Positions 7,382 through 15,318 of a stretch of DNA of 37,381 bases are shown here, one piece after another. Below the pieces are notes generated by a model. It made no database searches. It had not been told where the DNA came from and was given only the letters and a program-made list of their open reading frames with translations. Source of the DNA: Planctomycetota bacterium (GTDB taxonomy: Bacteria; Planctomycetota; UBA1135; GCA-002686595); NCBI GenBank assembly GCA_027083445.1, contig JALWOP010000432.1, positions 1 to 37,381 on the forward strand, in the 5' to 3' direction. A program made the position numbers and the translations under genes. Within the stretch, counting starts at the first letter, position 1. The number at the start of each line of letters is the position of its first letter.

Positions 7382-9118
7382 GTGAACCTCTCCAGCCTCC
7401 TATTCCTGCTGCCCCTCGGCGCCTGCGCCGCCCGCCTGGGCTACCGGAGTGAGGCCCCCCTCGACCCCCAGGCCCGCTTTCGACGTTTCCTTGCGGAGGT
7501 GCAGCTCGCCTGGCTCGACCGCGACCCCGCCCTGCGGGAGCGCGCCGGCCTACCCCCCCGGGAAGACTGGCCCGAGACGACCGAACGCCTCGTCTCCATC
7601 GATGAGGCTCTGACCCGCTCGGAGCTCGAACGACTGCCGAGCTTCCCCAGGCGGGCGCTCTCCGCCGACTCCCGCCTGAGCGCCGACCTCTTCGCCTACG
7701 CCGCAGAACGTCGACTCGAACGCCTGCACTGGAGCGAGCTGCCCTATCTGGCCGTTCCCGGGAGCGATCCAGGAGCCATCCTGCGCGAACGCCTGCTCGA
7801 GGAGGCCCCCTGGGAGGGGGAAGCCGCAGCCGCCGACTGGATCGACCGCGCCAAGAGCGCCGCCCCCTGGCTGCAACGGATGAGTCGGCGCATGGAGGCG
7901 CGCCGCGACCGCGGACTGCTCGCCCCCGCAGGCGCCCTCACCCTCGTCGCCGCCGAAGCACGTGCGCTGGTGGGGCCCCAGGGAGCAACCGCATCCCCCC
8001 TGGAAACCGCTTTCCGCAATCGTCTCGACTCCCTGGAAGGACTCGAGCCCCAGACCCGAGACGACCTCGAGCGCCGAGGCCTGGCCGTCCTCCAAGAGGA
8101 ACTGGAACCCGCCCTGGAACACTGGCTGTCCGTCGTCGAAACCCTGGCCAAGGAGTCTCCCGGCGACCAGGGTGTTTGGGCCCTCCAGGGTGGTGAGCCC
8201 TGGTATGCCTCGCGGCTCTTCGAGAACACGACCCTGCCCCTGAGCGCAAGGGCCCTGCACCAGGTCGGTCTCGACGAAACCGCACGCCTGCAGGACGAAG
8301 TGCGGGCAATCATGCAGCAACTCGACCATCCGGGCGACCTGGCGGGGTTCCTGCATTGGCTGCGCGACGATCCCGAGCTCCAAGTCGGTGCCGAGCTCTC
8401 CTCCCAGTCGCGAAGCGACGATCCGTGGGGCTCCCAGGTGGCGCTGCTCCTACCAAACCTGGATGCGGTCTATCCCCACGCTAGGGAAGGGCGCAGCTTC
8501 GGGCTGGATGAGATCCGGGACGATGCCAGAGCCAAGGCCCCAACACCCCTAGCAGCGCCCGATCCTTCGCAGCGCCCACGTCTACAGGCCACCGTCGCCG
8601 TCGCTCGAGCCCTCTTCGGACGCACCCTGCGAATGCGTGCTCAGGAGGACAATTCCCAACTCCCCGCCTTTCGGCGCACCCTCGATCTGCCGGCCTGGTC
8701 CGAAGGTTGGGATCTCTACGCCAGCGGCCTGCCCTTGGAGATGGGCATGGTCGAAGATCCCTACGCGAAACTCGGAATCCTGACCGAGGAACTCTGGGCT
8801 ACGGGCCTTCTAGTCGTCGATACGGGAATCCACGGACTGCGCTGGAGCCCCGAGCAGGGGCGCACATGGCTCGAGGCCAATACCGGGGCGGAGAAGTCAC
8901 GCATCGAAGCGGCCCTCGTTTGGGTCTCGACCCATCCGGGCCGGGCCTGCGCCGCCTCGATTGGATGCCTGCGACTACGCGAGATGCGCGCTCTGGCCCG
9001 TGAACGACTCGGAGAGGCCTTCGACCTGCCAGCTTTCCACCGGCTGATCCTCGCCGCAGGGCCCCTGACCCTGGGGATGCTCGAAGAGCGCGTCCTTGCC
9101 TGGGAGGGAGCATCCTGA
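7382..9118 (+). CDS. DUF885-family lipoprotein with apparently inactivated metal site
   Basis: A 578-residue protein starting with GTG. Its N-terminus MNLSSLLFLLPLGACAAR carries a lipobox (LGAC), so it is probably a lipoprotein. The C-terminal half matches DUF885: 'SEGWDLYASGLPLEMG' (residues 440-455), 'VEDPYAKLGILTEELW' and 'LVVDTGIHGLRWSPEQGRTW'. Family members usually carry a zinc-type HExxxGHH motif about 30 residues before the EGW block. Here the aligned segment is 'ARALFGRTL' (residues 408-416), so the two metal/catalytic positions HE read AR and the GHH reads GRT. The fold looks intact and the reading frame is clean, so this is more likely a pseudoenzyme than a pseudogene. Its stop overlaps the CTG start of the next membrane protein, suggesting a shared envelope role. 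Confidence 0.8.
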   Translation: MNLSSLLFLLPLGACAARLGYRSEAPLDPQARFRRFLAEVQLAWLDRDPALRERAGLPPREDWPETTERLVSIDEALTRSELERLPSFPRRALSADSRLSADLFAYAAERRLERLHWSELPYLAVPGSDPGAILRERLLEEAPWEGEAAAADWIDRAKSAAPWLQRMSRRMEARRDRGLLAPAGALTLVAAEARALVGPQGATASPLETAFRNRLDSLEGLEPQTRDDLERRGLAVLQEELEPALEHWLSVVETLAKESPGDQGVWALQGGEPWYASRLFENTTLPLSARALHQVGLDETARLQDEVRAIMQQLDHPGDLAGFLHWLRDDPELQVGAELSSQSRSDDPWGSQVALLLPNLDAVYPHAREGRSFGLDEIRDDARAKAPTPLAAPDPSQRPRLQATVAVARALFGRTLRMRAQEDNSQLPAFRRTLDLPAWSEGWDLYASGLPLEMGMVEDPYAKLGILTEELWATGLLVVDTGIHGLRWSPEQGRTWLEANTGAEKSRIEAALVWVSTHPGRACAASIGCLRLREMRALARERLGEAFDLPAFHRLILAAGPLTLGMLEERVLAWEGAS

Positions 9119-10866
9119 AGCCGCGCCGATGGGCCCTGGCCGGCCTCTTCCTCCTGCCCTACCCCCTCTTCCTGTGGACGCGGGACCTGTGGGCCGATCC
9201 CCTGGTCGACTTCGGTCGGGAGGCCTACGCAGCCTGGCGCCTTTCGGCCGGCGACCGACTCTACAGGGACCTGGCCTGGTTCAACGGCCCCCTCTCGGCC
9301 TACTGGAACGCTCTTTGGATGCACCTTGGAGGGGTCTCCCTGGCGACCCTCACCCGGGTCAACCTGGCCCTGGTCCACGTCACCCTGGCGCTGATCCTGA
9401 TCGTCGTGCGACGCTGGTCCACTCCCCTCGCCACCGCGGCGGCGGGAGGGGTCTTCGTCACCACCTTCGCCTTCGGCCAGTACACCACCAGCGGCAACTA
9501 CAACTACATCGCCCCCTATTCCCATGAGCTGACCCACGGCCTGCTTCTGGCCCTGGGGATGCTCGCCGCCCTCGCGCAATTCGGACGGAGAGGAGCCCGC
9601 CTGTGGTCTGTCGTCGCTGGGATCGCCCTGGGGCTGGTCTTGTTGACCAAGGCCGAACTCTGGGTCGCCGCCGCCGGAGCGGCGGGAGTGCGATTGGCCC
9701 TGGCAGGCGATCGCCGCGCTGCTGCGCTCTTCGGCTTGGGAGCTGCCCTGCCCCCCCTCGCGGCATTCGGCTGCCTGATTCCGAGCCTGGGTGCGACGCA
9801 GGCCTGGCGGGCCGTGTTGGGGTCATGGGTCTACCTGGGAGAGAAATCTCCCACCCGGCTTGCTTTCTACAAGCACCTGCTCGGGATCGACACGCCGGGC
9901 CGAAACCTCCTGCTCGTGGGGCTTTGGGCCGGGGGAAGCGTAGCGAGCCTCTGGGCCATCGCTCGCTTGCTGCGCCGCCTCCCCCCGCTGCGAACCCGGC
10001 GGAAAGGTCCCTGCTTGGCCGCACTCGCGGCGGGCTTCGCGCTCATGGCGGGTTGTTCGTGGTTCCTGCACTGGAACGAACTCGCCCGGCCGTTACCCCT
10101 CTATGCGGCGTCCGTGGCTCTTCTCGCGGGCCTGCGCGCTCGGCGCACCCATAGTGGAGCCGCCGCGGACCAAGCAGCCTTCGCTCTCTTCGCCACCCTT
10201 CTCCTCCTGAAGGTCGCCCTGGCGGTGAGTTGGAGAGGCTACGGCTTCGTCCTCGCCCTGCCCTCCACCCTGTTGGTCGTCACGTGGTTGATCGACGCCT
10301 TCCCCCGTTGGAGCCACCGCTCCGGGGAAGCCCTGCTGCCCGCCCGCATGCTCGGCCTGGGCGTCGTACTCGCCTTCGTCGCCATCCGACTGGAGGCGAG
10401 CCACGGCCGCTTCGCTTCCCGCCCCGCAGCGATCGAGATGCACGGCGAGAGGATTCGCAGCGGGCCACGCGCCGAGGCCCTGCAGGCCGCCCTCCATGAC
10501 CTCGATGCACGTCTCACCCCGCAAGGGACCCTCTTCGTCCTCCCCGAGGGAGTCATGCTCAACTTCCTCTTGCGGCGGCGTAATCCAACGCCCTATATCA
10601 ATTTCATGCCCCCCGAACTGCTCTTCTGGGGGGAAGAGGCGGTCATCGAGGCCCTAGAGCACCACCCACCCGACGCGGTGGCCCTCGTCCACCGGGATAC
10701 CCGTGCCGACTACGGCACCTCCTTCTTCGGAGACGAGGGCTTTGGCGAGCGGATCCTGACCTGGGTGCGAGCCCACTACCGCGTCGCCGCGCGCTTCGGC
10801 CGCCCCCCCCTACAGCAGGACTATGCCTTCGGGGTCGAGATCCTCGTCCCGCGCAGGGCTCCCTAG
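9115..10866 (+). CDS. Multi-pass membrane glycosyltransferase-like protein, probable CTG start
   Basis: The first ATG in frame is at 9319, but the conserved N-terminus begins upstream. From CTG 9115 the frame gives a first membrane helix (RRWALAGLFLLPYPLFLWTR), then 'DFGREAYAAWRLSAGDRLYRD' and 'FNGPLSAYWNALW'. These are typical of the first periplasmic loop of GT39/GT83-like polyprenyl-sugar glycosyltransferases. GGAGG at 9103-9107 sits 7 nt before the CTG, and CTGA overlaps the DUF885 stop. The product is 583 residues with about ten hydrophobic segments and a soluble C-terminal domain of about 130 residues ('GTLFVLPEGVMLNFLLRRRNPTPYINFMPPE'). Its substrate is unknown. Its TAG stop overlaps the stop of the convergent acyl-CoA dehydrogenase gene at CTAG. 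Confidence 0.75.
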   Translation: MKPRRWALAGLFLLPYPLFLWTRDLWADPLVDFGREAYAAWRLSAGDRLYRDLAWFNGPLSAYWNALWMHLGGVSLATLTRVNLALVHVTLALILIVVRRWSTPLATAAAGGVFVTTFAFGQYTTSGNYNYIAPYSHELTHGLLLALGMLAALAQFGRRGARLWSVVAGIALGLVLLTKAELWVAAAGAAGVRLALAGDRRAAALFGLGAALPPLAAFGCLIPSLGATQAWRAVLGSWVYLGEKSPTRLAFYKHLLGIDTPGRNLLLVGLWAGGSVASLWAIARLLRRLPPLRTRRKGPCLAALAAGFALMAGCSWFLHWNELARPLPLYAASVALLAGLRARRTHSGAAADQAAFALFATLLLLKVALAVSWRGYGFVLALPSTLLVVTWLIDAFPRWSHRSGEALLPARMLGLGVVLAFVAIRLEASHGRFASRPAAIEMHGERIRSGPRAEALQAALHDLDARLTPQGTLFVLPEGVMLNFLLRRRNPTPYINFMPPELLFWGEEAVIEALEHHPPDAVALVHRDTRADYGTSFFGDEGFGERILTWVRAHYRVAARFGRPPLQQDYAFGVEILVPRRAP

Positions 10867-12029
10867 CGGAAGGCCGAAAGCCCGGTCAACGCCTGGCCCA
10901 CGGCCAGGGTGTGGATGTCGTGGGTGCCCTCGTAGGTGTAGACCGACTCGAGGTTGCACAGGTGCCGGCCGGTCTGGTACTCGAGACTGACGCCGTTGGC
11001 ACCCAACATATCGCGGCAGGTGCGCGCGATGTCCAAAGCGATGGCGACGTTGTTGCGCTTGGCCATCGAGATCTGCTGCGGCGTGCAACGGTCCTGGTCC
11101 TTGAGCCGTCCGAGACGCAGGGCGAGGAGCTGGGCCTTGGTGATTTCGGTCGCCATCTCCGCCAGCTTCTTCTGGGCAAGCTGGAACCCGGCCAGGGGCT
11201 TGTCGAAGACGATGCGCTCCTTGCTGTAGGCGAGAGCCTCGTCGAAGCAGGCCAGGGCGGCCCCCACCGCACCCCAGGCGATCCCAAAGCGGGCGGAGCT
11301 GAGACAGCTCAGGGGTGCGCGTAGCCCGCGGGCATGGGGAAGGCGCGCGGAGTCGGGCAGGCGCACATCCTCGAGGACGAGCTCTGAGGTAACCGAGGCG
11401 CGCAGACTCCACTTGTGCTTCTGCTCGGGAGCACTGAAACCAGGCGCATCGCCGGGAACGAGGAAGCCGGCAATGCCCTCCTCCGTGCGGGCCCAGACGA
11501 CCGCGAGCGCGCAGCCGGTCCCATTGGTGATCCACATCTTGCGCCCGTTCAGGACCCACTCGTCCCCTTCACGGCGGGCGGTGGTCAGCATCCCCCCAGG
11601 ATTCGATCCAAAGTCGGGCTCGGTCAGCCCGAAGCAACCGATCGCTTCACCCGATGCCAGCCGGGGCAACCAGGTGCGCTTCTGCTCCTCGGACCCAAAG
11701 GCGTGGATCGGGTACATGACCAGGGAACCCTGAACCGAGACGAAGCTGCGCAGGCCTGAATCCCCGCGCTCGAGCTCCTGACAAATCAGGCCGTAGCAGA
11801 CGTTGCTCAGGCCGGCACCGCCGTACTCCTCGGGGATCGTCGGCCCGAAGACCCCGAGTTCCGCAAGCTCGGGGACGACCTCGGTGGGGAAGGTCGCCGC
11901 CTCGAAGTGGTCCATGCACAGGGGCAGGTAACGCTCGGAGGTCCAGGCTCGGACAGCGTCACGCACCATGCGCTCCTCTTCCGAGTATTCGTCCTCGAGG
12001 TCGAAGAAATCGAGTTGCTGGAAGACCAT
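10863..12029 (-). CDS. gcdH: Glutaryl-CoA dehydrogenase-like acyl-CoA dehydrogenase
   Basis: A 388-residue flavoprotein when started at ATG 12029 (MVFQQLDFFDLEDEY), where family similarity begins; the in-frame ATG at 12206 would add 59 low-complexity residues. It matches glutaryl-CoA dehydrogenase closely. It shows 'LRSFVSVQGSLVMYPIH', 'GCFGLTEPDFGSNPG' (FAD/substrate binding), 'WITNG', 'ARFGIAWGAVGAA', 'LGRLKDQD' and 'TYEGTHDIH', whose glutamate (E367 here) is the catalytic base position. The known reaction is oxidative decarboxylation of glutaryl-CoA to crotonyl-CoA in lysine/tryptophan degradation, with electrons passed to ETF. No other lysine-degradation gene is nearby. No clear ribosome site precedes the ATG. 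Confidence 0.9.
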   Translation of the reverse strand: MVFQQLDFFDLEDEYSEEERMVRDAVRAWTSERYLPLCMDHFEAATFPTEVVPELAELGVFGPTIPEEYGGAGLSNVCYGLICQELERGDSGLRSFVSVQGSLVMYPIHAFGSEEQKRTWLPRLASGEAIGCFGLTEPDFGSNPGGMLTTARREGDEWVLNGRKMWITNGTGCALAVVWARTEEGIAGFLVPGDAPGFSAPEQKHKWSLRASVTSELVLEDVRLPDSARLPHARGLRAPLSCLSSARFGIAWGAVGAALACFDEALAYSKERIVFDKPLAGFQLAQKKLAEMATEITKAQLLALRLGRLKDQDRCTPQQISMAKRNNVAIALDIARTCRDMLGANGVSLEYQTGRHLCNLESVYTYEGTHDIHTLAVGQALTGLSAFR

Positions 12030-12262
12030 CGCTTGTCTGTTGGAGGTGGAGAGGCGCGGCGTGGGCCGCGGTCCGTACAGTCGGTCCGGGCCACCGAGAT
12101 GGGGGAACCGCGTGGGAAGGCCCTCCTCCGGGCCGCCTCTTCGGCCTAGAGTTCGGACCTCGGGAAAAAGCTCGCCCGAGAAGGCGACCATTCTAGCGCC
12201 GCGCATGGCGCCGATCGCCCGCCCCAGGCAGAATCGGCCCGCATCCTCCCGGAGGTTCCACC

Positions 12263-13930
12263 TTGGCTCGATACACCGTCACCAGCGCCCTGCCCTACGC
12301 CAACGGCCCGATCCACTTCGGACATGTCGCCGGGGCCTACCTGCCTGCGGACATCTTCGTACGCACCCTACGGATGAAAGGCGAAGAGGTGCTCTTCGTA
12401 TGCGGTACGGACGAACATGGCGTCGCGATCACCCTGCGCGCCGAGGAGCAGGGGCTCGCCTATGACGAGTATGTCGCTCGCTGGCGCCAAGAGCACCTGG
12501 AGACCTTTCGAAGCCTGGGAATCGAGTTCGACGTCTGGTCCGGCACGAGCGTCTGCCCCGACCACACCGCCACCGCCCAGGGGTTCTTCACCGAGCTCGA
12601 TCATGGCGGCTACCTGATCCGCCGCGAGAGCGAGCAGCTCTACTGCACCCACGATGAGAAGTTCCTGGCCGACCGCTACGTCATGGGAACCTGCTACGTC
12701 TGCGGACATGAACAGGCTCGCGGTGACGAGTGCCCTAGCTGCGGAACCTGGATCCAGCCGCTGAAGCTGGGCTCCCCCAGGTGCAAGATCTGCTCCAACG
12801 AACCGGAGCGGCGTAAGACGACGCACTGGTATCTCGACCTCCCCAAGCTGCGCGACGAGTACATCGGAGAGTGGATCGAAGACCATCAATGGAAGCCCAA
12901 CGTTTCGGCCTTCATCAAGAACATGCTCGCGGATGTGCCTGAGCGGGCCATCACGCGCGACATGGACTGGGGCGTGCCCCTTCCCGAGGGGGTGGAGGGA
13001 CGCGAAGGCAAGGTGCTCTACGTCTGGTTCGACGCCCCCATCGGCTACATCTCGTTCACCAAGGAGCTCATGGCGCGGCGGGGCGAGGGGCCCGACGCAT
13101 GGGAGAAGTGGTGGAAAGGCGACACACGCCTCGTCCATTTCATCGGCAAGGACAACATCCCCTTTCACTGCATGGTCTTCCCGGCGATGCTCTACGGAAC
13201 CCACCAGGACTATGTGCTGCCCTGGGCCGTACCCGCCAATGAGTTCTACAACCTCGAAGAGGGCAAGTTCTCGACTTCGGAAGGCCGTACGATCGATCCC
13301 AAGACCTTCTTCGAGACCTATGACCGAGAGTCGGTGCGCTGGTACATCACCACGACACTACCCGAAACTGCGGATGCCGAGTTCAGCCTCTCGGGTCTGG
13401 TGACGACCCACAACGCCGACTTGGCGGGCAACATCGGCAATCTGGTGTCGCGGGTGCTGAAGTTCATCGCCAAGAACTACGACGGCCGCGTGCCGGACTT
13501 GTTCGAGGAGCACCGTGCAGAGATGGATGCGGAGATACTCGAGCACTGCGGCCTGATTGCGGATCCGGCTGAAGCGGTGCTCGCCTTCCAGTTCCGCAGC
13601 GCCGCGCGCATCGTGACCGCCAATGCTTCGGTCGCCAACCTCTTCATGCAGCGGCTCGAGCCCTGGTCCCTGCGCAAGACCGACCCCGAACGGGCCGCGA
13701 GCGCCCTGAATACGCTCTGCCAATACCTGGGGTGGCTGGCGCGCTGGATGGCCCCCTTCCTTCCGGAGAAGGCCGGGCAGCTATGGGCCATGCTGGGCAT
13801 GCAGGACGAGGTCACGGGCCGGGCCTGGCCCGGTCTCCCCCAGGCCGCCGACTGGCGCTTCCTGGAGCCCGGTCACCGGCTCGGAACACCCGCAGCCCTC
13901 TTCCCACGGCTCGAGGCCCCGCCGGAGTAG
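12263..13930 (+). CDS. metG: Methionyl-tRNA synthetase
   Basis: A 555-residue class I synthetase that charges tRNA-Met. The TTG start at 12263 is supported by GGAGG at 12251-12255 with 7 nt spacing and by the conserved opening 'YTVTSALPYANGPIHFGH'. The HIGH motif reads HFGH and the KMSKS motif reads KFSTS (residues 335-339). The connective peptide has three CxxC pairs (C144/C147, C157/C160, C174/C177), which suggests zinc knuckles. The anticodon-binding helical domain occupies the C-terminal third ('LEPWSLRKTDPERAASALNTLCQYLGWLARWM'). The EMAP-like tRNA-binding domain found at the end of E. coli MetRS is absent. It is transcribed divergently from gcdH across 233 bp. Confidence 0.95.
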   Translation: MARYTVTSALPYANGPIHFGHVAGAYLPADIFVRTLRMKGEEVLFVCGTDEHGVAITLRAEEQGLAYDEYVARWRQEHLETFRSLGIEFDVWSGTSVCPDHTATAQGFFTELDHGGYLIRRESEQLYCTHDEKFLADRYVMGTCYVCGHEQARGDECPSCGTWIQPLKLGSPRCKICSNEPERRKTTHWYLDLPKLRDEYIGEWIEDHQWKPNVSAFIKNMLADVPERAITRDMDWGVPLPEGVEGREGKVLYVWFDAPIGYISFTKELMARRGEGPDAWEKWWKGDTRLVHFIGKDNIPFHCMVFPAMLYGTHQDYVLPWAVPANEFYNLEEGKFSTSEGRTIDPKTFFETYDRESVRWYITTTLPETADAEFSLSGLVTTHNADLAGNIGNLVSRVLKFIAKNYDGRVPDLFEEHRAEMDAEILEHCGLIADPAEAVLAFQFRSAARIVTANASVANLFMQRLEPWSLRKTDPERAASALNTLCQYLGWLARWMAPFLPEKAGQLWAMLGMQDEVTGRAWPGLPQAADWRFLEPGHRLGTPAALFPRLEAPPE

Positions 13931-14066
13931 CTCGGCCGAGCGGGCGACCCCGCTGCGCGGGACCTTCCAGGGAAGCAAGCCGGACTGTACCCCGCTGTTG
14001 CGTTGGATCGCCTCGTGGGGCGAGATCGTGCAGCCTTGGGGTGTGGTGCGCGAAAGGCACGAGAGA

Positions 14067-14093
14067 GGGGCCGACCCTGGTGGAGCCGGCCCC
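14067..14093 (-). terminator. Hairpin downstream of HU
   Basis: GGGGCCG (14067-14073) pairs with CGGCCCC (14087-14093) around a 13-nt loop, about 40 nt past the HU stop. A weak CTCTCT pyrimidine run follows on the minus strand and no true T-tract. It resembles the GGGGCCGG hairpin at 20141-20169. Confidence 0.45.
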
Positions 14094-14132
14094 TGTGGAC
14101 TGAAACCTGTGTAGAGACGGGGCCCGGGGGAC

Positions 14133-14402
14133 CTAGACGCACTCCTTGAGGGCCTTGCCGACCCGGAAGCCGACCCGCCGACCCGCTTCGATGTGGATCG
14201 GTGCGCCGGTATGGGGGTTGCGCCCGATGCGGGCCTTGCGATCCTTCACTTCGAAGGTCCCAAAACCCGTCAGGGTGACGGTCCCGTCCTCGCGTAGCCC
14301 CTCCTTGATTCCGTTCAAGACGGTATCGACGAGCCTTCCCGCTTGGAGCTTCGAAGTATGCAGCTCCTCGGCGACGTGCTCGATCAGGTGGCTCTTGTTC
14401 AC
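14133..14402 (-). CDS. hup: HU/IHF-family nucleoid DNA-binding protein
   Basis: An 89-residue HU-family protein of normal length, starting with GTG (MNKSHLIEHVAEEL). It shows the two N-terminal helices, the 'GTVTLTGFGTFEVKDRKARIGRNPHTGAPI' beta-arm region with the GRNP tip, and the C-terminal 'RVGFRVGKALKE'. HU dimers bend and compact DNA. Its start lies 20 bp after the stop of the lysine-rich H1-like gene, on the same strand. The two nucleoid proteins are therefore probably co-transcribed, with the H1-like gene first. A cysteine near the C-terminus (KECV) is unusual but not informative. Confidence 0.95.
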   Translation of the reverse strand: MNKSHLIEHVAEELHTSKLQAGRLVDTVLNGIKEGLREDGTVTLTGFGTFEVKDRKARIGRNPHTGAPIHIEAGRRVGFRVGKALKECV

Positions 14403-14422
14403 AGGACCCCTAGTACTGAGGA

Positions 14423-14827
14423 TCAGCGACGGCGAGTGGCCTTCTTGGCCGCCTTCTTGCGCGTTGTCTTCCTCTTGGTGGCCTTCTTGCGGGTGGCCTT
14501 CTTCTTCGTCGCCTTCTTGCGAGTGGCCTTCTTCTTCGTGGCCTTCTTGCGCGTGGCCTTCTTCTTGGTGGCCTTCTTGCGGGTGGCCTTCTTCTTGGTC
14601 GCCTTCTTGCGGGTGGCCTTCTTCTTCGTGGCCTTCTTGCGCGTAGCCTTCTTCTTGGTGGCCTTCTTGCGGGTGGCCTTCTTCTTGGTCGCCTTCTTGC
14701 GAGTGGCCTTCTTCTTCGTGGCCTTCTTGCGCGTGGCCTTCTTCTTGGTGGCCTTCTTGCGAGTGGCCTTCTTCTTGGTGGCCTTCTTGCGAGTGGCCTT
14801 CTTGCGAGTCGCTTTGCGTTTCGCCAT
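14423..14827 (-). CDS. Histone H1-like lysine-rich repeat protein
   Basis: A 134-residue, extremely basic protein beginning MAKRKATRKKATRKKATKKK and made almost entirely of the decapeptide ATRKKATKKK repeated about eleven times. It ends 'TTRKKAAKKATRRR'. The composition (lysine, alanine, threonine, arginine) is that of the C-terminal tail of eukaryotic H1 and of bacterial H1-like proteins (Hc1, AlgP and planctomycete KATK proteins). These bind and condense DNA without a folded domain. An AAGGAG lies 10 nt before the ATG, supporting this start over the upstream in-frame ATG at 15010. The 30-bp DNA repeats could change copy number by slippage. HU follows 20 bp downstream. Confidence 0.9.
   Translation of the reverse strand: MAKRKATRKKATRKKATKKKATRKKATKKKATRKKATKKKATRKKATKKKATRKKATKKKATRKKATKKKATRKKATKKKATRKKATKKKATRKKATKKKATRKKATKKKATRKKATKRKTTRKKAAKKATRRR
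14447..14810. repeat. 30-bp tandem coding repeats
   Basis: About twelve near-identical 30-bp units with the core GTGGCCTTCTTGCG then GTGGCCTTCTTCTT (plus strand) encode alternating ATRKK and ATKKK. Units differ at third-codon positions (GTG/GTC, GCG/GAG/GGG), which suggests purifying selection on the protein plus repeat expansion. There are no spacers, so this is not a CRISPR array. Confidence 0.9.
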
Positions 14828-15318
14828 GAGAGGAAGTCTCCTTGGACCGAATGGTCCTGGGGGGTTGGAGCCCAGGGTTGGGGCTAGGTAGGAAGCCACG
14901 ACATCAGGCGCACCATCGGCGAGAATCATTCTGAGCTTGCCCCCCGAACCGGGAAATCTTGCCGATGCGCACTTCGGATTCCCGTCCAAGAGGGGCCCGG
15001 TCATGGGCAACTCCAGGAGCTTGGTTCCCCACTTCCGAGGAGCAACTCCCTAGCTGCACTCCAGAGTTCGGCAGGCCCTTCGCCCTTCTCTTCCTCTCCA
15101 GATTCACACGCAACCCTTTGAAGAAGAAAGGGTTACATCGCAGAACGACCGCGCCTGCACACCGCCGAGTCTCCACTTCGACCCCCCGCGCTCCCCCCTG
15201 CCGAGAGTCGCACGCTTGCGGGGGCAACCGAAAAGCGGCAACGCGCGAACCCGCCACCCATCGCATCGGCGCAGTTCTTCCGCCTTCCGAGATGTTGTCG
15301 GGATTCTCGACAGCAGGC
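14828..15318. other. Long intergenic region with an inverted repeat
   Basis: About 490 bp between the start of the H1-like gene and the end of the roadblock gene on the same strand. It should hold the H1-like promoter and the end of the GTPase operon transcript. No convincing gene is visible. The clearest structure is the 8-bp inverted repeat at 15112-15134. No confident -10/-35 pair could be read. Confidence 0.5.
15112..15134. repeat. Perfect inverted repeat AACCCTTT/AAAGGGTT
   Basis: AACCCTTT (15112-15119) and AAAGGGTT (15127-15134) form a perfect 8-bp stem with a 7-nt loop. It is AT-rich against the local background. It lies 185 nt past the roadblock gene stop and 285 nt upstream of the H1-like start, so it could be a terminator or a regulator site. 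There is no T-tract on either strand. Confidence 0.6.

Noticed and set aside
12030-12206. N-terminal extension of the glutaryl-CoA dehydrogenase
   Set aside because: The extra 59 residues have no family similarity or targeting pattern; the known N-terminus begins at the ATG at 12029.
14447-14810. CRISPR-like array of 30-bp repeats
   Set aside because: The units follow each other with no spacers and encode an in-frame decapeptide repeat.
14343-14891. Hydrophobic repeat protein (VAFLRVAFF pattern) on the plus strand
   Set aside because: It is the reverse reading of the lysine-rich H1-like repeats. The minus-strand frame has an AAGGAG site and a known protein type.
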